5,075 nucleotides of DNA, taken from NCBI GenBank assembly GCA_015487985.1, contig WFOP01000374.1:1-5075 (forward strand), read 5' to 3'. Below are positions 1-5,075 of the stretch, in pieces; the stretch's first letter is position 1; each line of letters begins with the position of its first letter. The notes beneath the pieces are model-generated. The model ran no database searches. It was given only the letters and a program-made list of their open reading frames with translations, and was not told the DNA's origin. The position numbers and the translations under genes are program-made. The DNA is from Hyphomicrobiales bacterium (GTDB taxonomy: Bacteria; Pseudomonadota; Alphaproteobacteria; Rhizobiales; Devosiaceae).

Positions 1-617
1 ATGTAAGGTTTCCCCTTGATATCGCCCTGGGAGCGCGAGGAGGGCCGCAAAGGCTGACGGATGTTGTCACGCTGGTTTCGGGGGCGGAAGAAAGAAATTC
101 CCGCTGGGCGGATTCCCGTCGCCGGTTTAATGCCGGGTATGGGGTGAAATCCCTTGCCGACATGCAGGCGGTTTTAGCGTTTTTTGAAGAAAGGCGCGGG
201 CGTTTTCATTCATTTCTGTGGCGCGACGGGTTGGATAATTCTTCCGCCTATCTGCAAAATACCATTACCCCGTATGATCAGCCGATTGGGGAAGGGGACG
301 GCATAAAAACCCGGTTTCAACTGGTTAAACGCTATGGGGAAAATTATGACCCCTATGACAGGGCAGTGACCAAACCGGTTTCCGCCAGTGTGCGGCTTGC
401 CTTGGATGGTGTGGAAATACTGCCCCCCGATTTTACCTTGGATGGGCTAAGCGGCATGGTAACTTTCAACGTTGCCCCGGCGCCGGGAGTTGCAATTACA
501 GCGGGGTATGAATTTGATATTCCGGTGCGCTTTGATACGGATAATCTTGAAATCGAACTGGCCGGATTTGATGCGGCGGTGGCCCCCAACATCCCCATTG
601 TTGAGGTGCTGGAATGA
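1..617 (+). CDS. g12: GTA/phage distal tail protein, DUF2460 family (RcGTA gp12-like), 5' partial
   Basis: Structural protein that by analogy with RcGTA forms the ring at the distal end of the tail tube and joins tube to hub. The frame is open from base 3 (204 residues seen), well upstream of the first in-frame GTG at 144, and the upstream part carries family signatures: VRFPLDIALG at the left edge, then EERNSRWADSRRRFNAGYG (bases 87-143), then FFEERRGRFHSFLWRD (bases 180-227). The real start therefore lies left of the window. Family members are about 205-210 residues and begin a few residues before the VRFP motif, so probably only 4-8 codons are missing. The C-terminal half is beta-rich and ends VPNIPIVEVLE-like, as in the family. 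The stop overlaps the g13 start (ATGA, 614-617), implying one transcript and coupled translation. Family assignment is from remembered motifs; the role is inferred from the RcGTA structure. Confidence 0.92.
   Translation, partial: VRFPLDIALGARGGPQRLTDVVTLVSGAEERNSRWADSRRRFNAGYGVKSLADMQAVLAFFEERRGRFHSFLWRDGLDNSSAYLQNTITPYDQPIGEGDGIKTRFQLVKRYGENYDPYDRAVTKPVSASVRLALDGVEILPPDFTLDGLSGMVTFNVAPAPGVAITAGYEFDIPVRFDTDNLEIELAGFDAAVAPNIPIVEVLE
603..606 (+). promoter_or_regulatory. Ribosome binding site of g13
   Basis: GAGG lies 7 bases before the ATG at 614, inside the last codons of g12. It supports this start for g13 and independent initiation in addition to coupling through the ATGA overlap. Confidence 0.6.
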
Positions 618-1504
618 AACAGTTTTCGACAGGGTTTTCCCAACACCTGGCAACGGGGGCAACAACCTTGTGCTCATGCTGGCTTATTGAAAGAACCGAC
701 GGTGAAGTTCTGGGGTTTACCGATCATGACCGAACTCTTGTTTTTGATGGCATTGAATATTCTCCGGCAGGTGGGCTTGAGGGCACAGAAGTTGCCGCCA
801 AACTTGGCCCACAGGTGGACACGTCCGAAGTGCAGGGAATATTGCATTCTTCAGCCATAAGCGAGCAGGATATTGAACTGGGCCGTTATCGCTCGGCAAC
901 AGTGAAATCCTATCGGGTAAATTGGGCTGATGTTGCAATGCGTGAACTTTTGCGCGTTGACACGATAGGGGAAATTGTCCGCGAGGATGGTCTTTATCGT
1001 GCAGAATTGCGCTCCCCTCAACAGGCAATGAATGTGCCCCGGGGGCGTTATTATCAATCCCTGTGCGATGTGAGGGTGGGGGACGCCAAGTGCGGCATTG
1101 ATGTTGAGCATGCGCTATATAGCGCCACTGCATCCGTATCACACGTTGCAAGCCGTTTTTGCATTGAGGTGACCGGACTGGGCGGGTTTGCCTCCGACTG
1201 GTTTACCCATGGCAGGCTGGAATGGACATCGGGCATACGCGCCAAACTGCATGATGATATTCAAACCCACTCATTGACTGATAGCGGCGTTTCCTTGTGT
1301 TTTATCGAGCCGGTGGGGGACTGGGTTAAAGCGGAGGACACATTTATTGTCCGGGTGGGGTGTGACCGGCGTTTTTCCACTTGCCGGGACAAATTTTCAA
1401 ACGGGGTGAACTTTCAGGGTTTCCCCCATATTCCGGGGAACGATTTTGTGTTGTCCTATCCCAGATCCCAGGATGACTTTTCCGGTTCGGCGCTTATCAG
1501 TTGA
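614..1504 (+). CDS. g13: GTA/phage tail hub protein, DUF2163 / BR0599 family (RcGTA gp13-like)
   Basis: Complete, 296 residues, the usual length for this family. In RcGTA this protein is the baseplate hub that closes the tail tube below the distal tail ring and anchors the megatron; it plays the part of phage lambda gpL. The N-terminal half is the DUF2163 region, with CWLIERTDGEVLGFTDHDR (residues 22-40) and the segment from FDGIEYSP to GLEGTEVAAKLG (44-65). The C-terminal part is the BR0599 region, ending CRDKFSNGVNFQGFPHIPGND (257-277). Four cysteines are placed as C151-x8-C160 and C250-x6-C257, a likely [Fe-S] cluster site as reported for RcGTA gp13 and lambda gpL; C20, C22, C183 and C229 are extra. 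ATG at 614 fits the RBS, the family N-terminus and the overlap with g12. The stop overlaps the TTG of g14. The iron-sulfur cluster is inferred from family knowledge, not shown by the sequence. Confidence 0.94.
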   Translation: MKQFSTGFSQHLATGATTLCSCWLIERTDGEVLGFTDHDRTLVFDGIEYSPAGGLEGTEVAAKLGPQVDTSEVQGILHSSAISEQDIELGRYRSATVKSYRVNWADVAMRELLRVDTIGEIVREDGLYRAELRSPQQAMNVPRGRYYQSLCDVRVGDAKCGIDVEHALYSATASVSHVASRFCIEVTGLGGFASDWFTHGRLEWTSGIRAKLHDDIQTHSLTDSGVSLCFIEPVGDWVKAEDTFIVRVGCDRRFSTCRDKFSNGVNFQGFPHIPGNDFVLSYPRSQDDFSGSALIS

Positions 1505-1932
1505 GCGAACATCACAGGCTGGTTGTTGCCGCCGCCAGGGAATGGCTGGGCACCCCCTATCGCCATCAATGCACCCAACAGGGAATTGGGTGCGATTGTC
1601 TGGGGTTGGTGCGGGGCGTCTGGCGCAGGATTCTGGGGGAGGAGCCTTTTTGTGTTCCCCCCTATGCTCAGTTTGGCAAGGACCCCGGCGGGGCGTCGCT
1701 TCTTCTGAATGCCGCCCAAAATATGCTGGTGCCCCTGAATGGCGCCCTGATGCCCGGTGCGGTGGTGCTTTTTCAGATACACAAAAAAATACCCCCCAGA
1801 CATTGCGGAATTCTAATTGATAAAGGTCGATTTATTCATGCTCAGGAGCGACTGGGTGTGATTGAGCTGGCTTTGGACAAACGCTGGCAGCGCCGCGTCC
1901 ATTCAACCTACGCGTTTCCAATAAAGGTATAA
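1501..1932 (+). CDS. g14: NlpC/P60-family tail cell-wall peptidase (RcGTA gp14-like)
   Basis: Complete, 143 residues, close to the 140-150 usual for GTA/phage NlpC/P60 peptidases. The predicted role is to cut peptide cross-bridges of peptidoglycan during DNA entry, acting in the periplasm of the recipient. Motifs in order: EWLGTPYRHQ (14-23), GCDCLGLVRGVW (30-41) with the catalytic cysteine C33, RHCGILID (100-107) with H101, and RFIHA (110-114) with H113 as the third, polar member of the triad. No signal peptide is seen, as expected for a particle component. The start is TTG at 1501: the frame has a TGA at 1474-1476, there is no ATG or GTG between that stop and the conserved EWLGTPY block, and the TTGA overlap with the g13 stop is typical for coupled genes. 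No clear Shine-Dalgarno precedes it, so expression probably depends on ribosomes finishing g13. An A7 run lies at 1783-1789, just before the H101 codon. Confidence 0.93.
   Translation: MSEHHRLVVAAAREWLGTPYRHQCTQQGIGCDCLGLVRGVWRRILGEEPFCVPPYAQFGKDPGGASLLLNAAQNMLVPLNGALMPGAVVLFQIHKKIPPRHCGILIDKGRFIHAQERLGVIELALDKRWQRRVHSTYAFPIKV
1923..1928 (+). promoter_or_regulatory. Ribosome binding site of g15
   Basis: AAAGGT lies 8 bases before the ATG at 1937 and overlaps the last two sense codons of g14. It supports the 1937 start. The gap between the g14 stop and this ATG is only 4 bases, so g15 is in the same transcript. Confidence 0.6.
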
Positions 1933-1936
1933 ATTT

Positions 1937-4900
1937 ATGGCAACTCTTGCGCTTTCTCTTGCTGGTCAATTTGCCGGCGGAATTGTAGGCGGCCCCTTTG
2001 GCGCAACGCTGGGGCGCGCGCTTGGTGCATTGGCGGGGAGCGTCATAGATGGCGCAATTTTTGGTGAGGAGCAGCAACAAACCCTGCCCGCGCCATTTGC
2101 CTTGCAGGGCTCATCCGAGGGCGGGGTCATTCCGCGCATTTATGGCTGGAACCGCGTGACCGGCAATATCATCTGGGCAACAAATCTGGAACGCCAGTCT
2201 ATCCAGAATACCGGCTCCAAGGGGATGTCGGATGCGCCGGATGAGCAGATAGTGGCCAATTTTGCTGTGGGCCTGTGCGAGGGTGAAGTTGCGCATTTGG
2301 GTCGGATTTGGGCTGACGGGCGCCTTTTGGAAACCCAGGGGCTGAACTTTCGGTTTTATCCGGGGGACCAGTCTCAAACAGCAGATTCACTGATTGTTGC
2401 AAAACAGGGCGTACAAAACACGCCCGCCTATCGTGGCCTTTGTTATCTGGTATTTGAAGGTTTGCCCCTCACTGAATTTGGCAACCGTATTCCAAATATT
2501 TCAGTTGAATTGTGTCGGGTCGTGGGGGACCTGGAACCCTCAATCAAAGCCATAACCGTGATACCCGGCTCAACGGAGTTTGGTTATGATCCGGTGCCAC
2601 GGGTGCGCATTGTCTCCCCTGGGAAAACAGTGAGTGAAAATGCCAATCAACTGGGCCAGACATCTGACTGGAGTATTTCAATTGATGAACTTCAGGCTCT
2701 TTGTCCAAACCTGAAACATGTGGCGCTGGTTGTGGCATGGTTTGGTGATGATTTGCGGTGTGGCCAGTGTAAAATTCAGCCCCGGGTTGAAGTGTCCACA
2801 AAAAACATCCCTGATACGAGTTGGGTTGTTTCAGGAAATACGCGCGATCAGGTGCCGTTGATGACACAATATGAGGGTGGCCCCGCCTATGGCGGCACTC
2901 CCTCGGACAACTCAGTTTTGGCAGCAATTGCAGATTTGAAATCCCGTGGGTTCAAAGTGACGCTTTATCCGTTTGTCATGATGGATATTGCCCATGGCAA
3001 TGGATTGACGGACCCCTATACCGGCACCGCCGGGCAAAGCGCATATCCCTGGCGAGGCCGGATTACCTGTGCGCCGGCACCCGGGCAGCCCGGTTCTCCA
3101 GATGGAACCGGAGCGCTTGATGCCCAAGTGAGCACATTTACCGGCTCGGCAACGGTCGCAGACTTTTCCAACGGTTCTGATACGATAAACTATTCTGGCC
3201 CCGAGGATTGGGGCTATCGGCGTATGATTTTGCACTATGCCAAACTTGCTCAATTGGCGGGGGGTATTGATGCGATGCTCATCGGCTCGGAGTTACGTGG
3301 GTTGACCTGGCTGCGAAACGGGCCAACTTCTTTCCCCTTCGTTGATGATCTGATAGAGTTGGCCGCCGATGTGCGGGGGATTGTTGGGCCATCAACCAAA
3401 CTCTCCTATGGTGCAGACTGGTCGGAATATGCGGGCCTGCAGCCCCCCGATGCCCCCGGCGACAAGATTTTTCATCTTGATTCATTGTGGGCCAGTTCCG
3501 CAATAGATGCCGTCGGTATTGATAATTACATGCCCTTGTCGGACTGGCGCGGAGTGGAGGAAGAGCCTGACGCCGCTGTCGCAAAACATCCCTATCAACT
3601 GGACTATTTGCAGGCCAATATTGCAGGGGGGGAGGGGTTTGACTGGTATTATGCCTCAGATGCGGATCGGGAAAACGCTATTCGTACCCCCATAACCGAT
3701 GGGGTCGGGGGGGAGCCATGGGTCTGGCGGCTCAAGGACATCAAAAACTGGTGGAGCAATGCGCATCACAATCGGGTGGGCGGAGTGCGGGATGCAGTTG
3801 CAACCCCGTGGGTACCACAATCCAAACCCATCTGGTTCACAGAATTGGGGTGCGGTGCGGTGGACAAGGGGGCCAATCAGCCAAACGTATTTGGCGATGC
3901 AAAAAGCGCTGAAAACGCGCGTCCGTATTTTTCAAGCGGTGTTGCCGACCCGCATATTCAACGGCAGTTTTTGCGGGCGCATCACCAGTGGTGGCAAATC
4001 GGATTCCCCGGATTTGACCCCGGAAACAACCCGGATTCAACCCAATATGCAGGTCAAATGCTTGACCCTGAAAGGATTTATGTCTGGACGTGGGATGCCC
4101 GGCCCTATCCGGCTTTTCCCAACAGAACAGACGTCTGGTCCGATGGGCCAAACCATATGAACGGACACTGGTTGACAGGCCGACTTGGCACATTGGCCAG
4201 TCAGGAACTGATAGCGGCGCTGGGCAAAGATTTCGGGGTTTCTTTTTCGCGCATCAGTGCTGCCGCCCCCCTCGCCCAAGGTGTGCAACTCAATTCCATT
4301 GTCAGTTTACGCCGGGCCGTGGAGCCATATTTGCAGGCTTCAGCCATGAACGTTCGTGATGGGGCACAGGGTATTCAGGTCCTGCGTTCCATCGAAGTGG
4401 ACAGGGTTGTTGTTTTAAGTGATGACTTTGCAGCAAATAAAGGCCCCAACCTGTCCCGGCGCGATCCAAACTCTGATGAATCCACCGGCCAATTGGCCCT
4501 GACCTATATTGACCGGGCTTCAAACTATCAACCGGCGACCGTGGCGGCCATTACCGGGTTAAACCCTGTGCGAACGGGCGCCGTAACCAATCTTGTGCTG
4601 GAGGGGCAGAATGCGCGCAAATCGGTGGAAAATATGCTGGCGCAAAAACAGTCCGCCACCACGATCGAGTTTTTTCTCCCATTGTCTTTTATGTCCCTTG
4701 AAGTGGGGGACATGGTCCAAATCTCAGATTTGGGGAAAACACGTTATGTCATTTCCAGCATCCGTCAGGGAAATGTATTGAAAATAAGTGCGCATGCGGC
4801 CCCCGAAGTGAATGTGGTATCCATGGATGCGGACGTTAAACTGGCCTCGTTGCGTGCCCCCCAGATTTCTGTATTGCCTGAACTGTTCGGCGCCCACCTG

Positions 4901-5075
4901 CCCGGAACGGGGGGCGATATGGAGGGAACGCAATTGCTCGTCGGGGCGTTTTCGGACCCCTGGCCCGGAACGGTGTCGTTCAAAAATGATCAGGATGGGG
5001 CCTTGCTGGGCCAGCTTGCCAGCAGTTCAATTTTGGGGATTTTGTCTAATCCGCTAAACCCGGCCACCCCTGACC
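1937..5075 (+). CDS. g15: GTA/phage host-specificity tail protein ('megatron', RcGTA gp15-like) with TIM-barrel-like domain, 3' partial
   Basis: Giant baseplate protein that in RcGTA extends from the hub and contacts and penetrates the recipient envelope. The frame is open without interruption from ATG 1937 to the window end: 1046 residues are seen, and family members are about 1,300, so roughly the last fifth is missing. Layout: hydrophobic glycine-zipper N-terminus (residues 1-43); hub-type tail domains (about 50-330) with EGGVIPRIYGWNRVTGNIIWA, CEGEVAHLGRIWADG and FEGLPLTEFGNRIPNISVE; GTA_TIM domain (about 425-730) with WGYRRMILHYAKLAQLAGG, IGSELRGLTW, GIDNYMPLSDWR, WFTELGCGAVDKGANQPN and WTWDARPYPAFP; then a Phage-tail_3-like region (about 790-955). 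Within the barrel, E452 and E636 sit where clan-A glycoside hydrolases keep their two catalytic acids, so a sugar-cleaving or sugar-binding role is possible but unproven. The start is supported by an RBS and by the family N-terminus MATL. No homolog's activity is claimed. Confidence 0.93.
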   Translation, partial: MATLALSLAGQFAGGIVGGPFGATLGRALGALAGSVIDGAIFGEEQQQTLPAPFALQGSSEGGVIPRIYGWNRVTGNIIWATNLERQSIQNTGSKGMSDAPDEQIVANFAVGLCEGEVAHLGRIWADGRLLETQGLNFRFYPGDQSQTADSLIVAKQGVQNTPAYRGLCYLVFEGLPLTEFGNRIPNISVELCRVVGDLEPSIKAITVIPGSTEFGYDPVPRVRIVSPGKTVSENANQLGQTSDWSISIDELQALCPNLKHVALVVAWFGDDLRCGQCKIQPRVEVSTKNIPDTSWVVSGNTRDQVPLMTQYEGGPAYGGTPSDNSVLAAIADLKSRGFKVTLYPFVMMDIAHGNGLTDPYTGTAGQSAYPWRGRITCAPAPGQPGSPDGTGALDAQVSTFTGSATVADFSNGSDTINYSGPEDWGYRRMILHYAKLAQLAGGIDAMLIGSELRGLTWLRNGPTSFPFVDDLIELAADVRGIVGPSTKLSYGADWSEYAGLQPPDAPGDKIFHLDSLWASSAIDAVGIDNYMPLSDWRGVEEEPDAAVAKHPYQLDYLQANIAGGEGFDWYYASDADRENAIRTPITDGVGGEPWVWRLKDIKNWWSNAHHNRVGGVRDAVATPWVPQSKPIWFTELGCGAVDKGANQPNVFGDAKSAENARPYFSSGVADPHIQRQFLRAHHQWWQIGFPGFDPGNNPDSTQYAGQMLDPERIYVWTWDARPYPAFPNRTDVWSDGPNHMNGHWLTGRLGTLASQELIAALGKDFGVSFSRISAAAPLAQGVQLNSIVSLRRAVEPYLQASAMNVRDGAQGIQVLRSIEVDRVVVLSDDFAANKGPNLSRRDPNSDESTGQLALTYIDRASNYQPATVAAITGLNPVRTGAVTNLVLEGQNARKSVENMLAQKQSATTIEFFLPLSFMSLEVGDMVQISDLGKTRYVISSIRQGNVLKISAHAAPEVNVVSMDADVKLASLRAPQISVLPELFGAHLPGTGGDMEGTQLLVGAFSDPWPGTVSFKNDQDGALLGQLASSSILGILSNPLNPATPD
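1964..2038 (+). other. Glycine-zipper segment encoded at the g15 N-terminus
   Basis: Codons 10, 14, 18, 22, 26, 30 and 34 of g15 are all glycine, giving seven glycines at exact four-residue spacing, with further glycines at 15, 19, 39 and 43. The stretch between is almost wholly Ala, Leu, Ile, Val and Phe, with one Arg (27). This is the pattern of tightly packed helices that oligomerise or enter membranes. Glycine-rich hydrophobic N-termini are usual in gp15-type proteins; a membrane or packing role is inferred. Confidence 0.7.
3209..4126 (+). other. GTA TIM-barrel-like domain within g15
   Basis: This is the stretch of g15 from about residue 425 (WGYRRMILHYA) to about 730 (WTWDARPYPAFP). Conserved blocks follow the beta/alpha rhythm of a glycoside-hydrolase-like barrel: GGIDAMLIGSELRGLTW (E452 ends one strand), KLSYGADWSEY (D494, E497), DAVGIDNYMPLSDW (D529), and KPIWFTELGCGAVDKGANQPN (E636 ends another strand). 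The boundaries are estimates from motif recall of the GTA_TIM family and were not computed. Confidence 0.8.

Noticed and set aside
1..6. ATG at base 1 as a gene start
   Set aside because: It is followed at once by TAA in that frame. The real reading frame here is the next one over, belonging to g12.
144..617. GTG 144 as the start of a 157-residue protein
   Set aside because: The frame is open to the left edge and the 47 upstream codons carry conserved DUF2460 motifs, so this would be a truncated call.
717..1151. Minus-strand open frame of 144 codons
   Set aside because: It lies entirely antisense to g13, has no recognisable domain, and its composition (Pro, His, Arg, Gln-rich) is that of an antisense shadow.
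1446..1820. Plus-strand open frame of 124 codons across the g13/g14 junction
   Set aside because: It overlaps two genes with clear family motifs and catalytic residues; its own product is low-complexity and Gly/Arg/Pro-rich with no motif.
1933..1936. Possible promoter or terminator between g14 and g15
   Set aside because: Only 4 bases separate the genes, and no hairpin with a T-run or -35/-10 pair was seen around the junction.
2544..3584. Series of minus-strand frames of 101-127 codons opposite g15
   Set aside because: No motifs, no RBS pattern, and g15 is continuous on the other strand.
3699..4160. Plus-strand open frame of 153 codons within g15
   Set aside because: The g15 frame through this stretch encodes highly conserved blocks such as WFTELG and WTWDARPYPAFP; the alternative frame is a Gly/Ser/Thr-rich shadow.
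1937..5075. Possible frameshift or pseudogene in the long gene
   Set aside because: Hand translation of the frame from 1937 gave 1046 sense codons without a stop, with family motifs in the expected order throughout.

Overview
The window is a compact, single-strand (+) run of four tail-tip/baseplate genes of the gene transfer agent (GTA) type known from Rhodobacter capsulatus (RcGTA). The order matches RcGTA genes 12-13-14-15: distal tail protein (DUF2460), tail hub (DUF2163/BR0599), NlpC/P60 cell-wall peptidase, and the giant host-contact 'megatron' protein with a GTA TIM-barrel-like domain. This order is characteristic of alphaproteobacterial GTA clusters and of the phages related to them, so the host is most likely an alphaproteobacterium. 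Overall GC looks to be in the mid-50s percent by eye, lower than in typical Rhodobacter. Genus cannot be assigned from the sequence.

Layout: bases 1-617 hold gene 12, missing only a few N-terminal codons that lie left of the window. Bases 614-1504 hold complete gene 13, starting in a 4-bp ATGA overlap with gene 12. Bases 1501-1932 hold complete gene 14, starting at TTG in a 4-bp TTGA overlap with gene 13. Bases 1937-5075 hold gene 15, which starts 4 bp after gene 14 and stays open to the right edge (1046 residues seen; C-terminus missing). I translated gene 15 by hand from start to window end and found no stop or frameshift. Almost no base is non-coding, and no promoter, terminator, tRNA, IS, CRISPR or long repeat was seen. 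The promoter and the rest of the cluster must lie outside.

How the genes work together, by analogy with the RcGTA particle: the distal tail protein ends the tail tube, the hub (with a probable cysteine-bound iron-sulfur cluster) closes it and carries the megatron, the peptidase opens the peptidoglycan, and the megatron contacts and crosses the recipient envelope so that DNA can enter. All catalytic or ligand residues I could check are present and the frames are intact, so the module looks functional. Whether it belongs to a domesticated GTA or to a related prophage cannot be decided here, because the terminase, portal and capsid genes are not in view. I see no previously undescribed system. 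The points worth a second look are a regular glycine zipper at the megatron N-terminus, the candidate active site in its TIM barrel, the cysteine quartet in the hub, and the unusual start of the peptidase gene.
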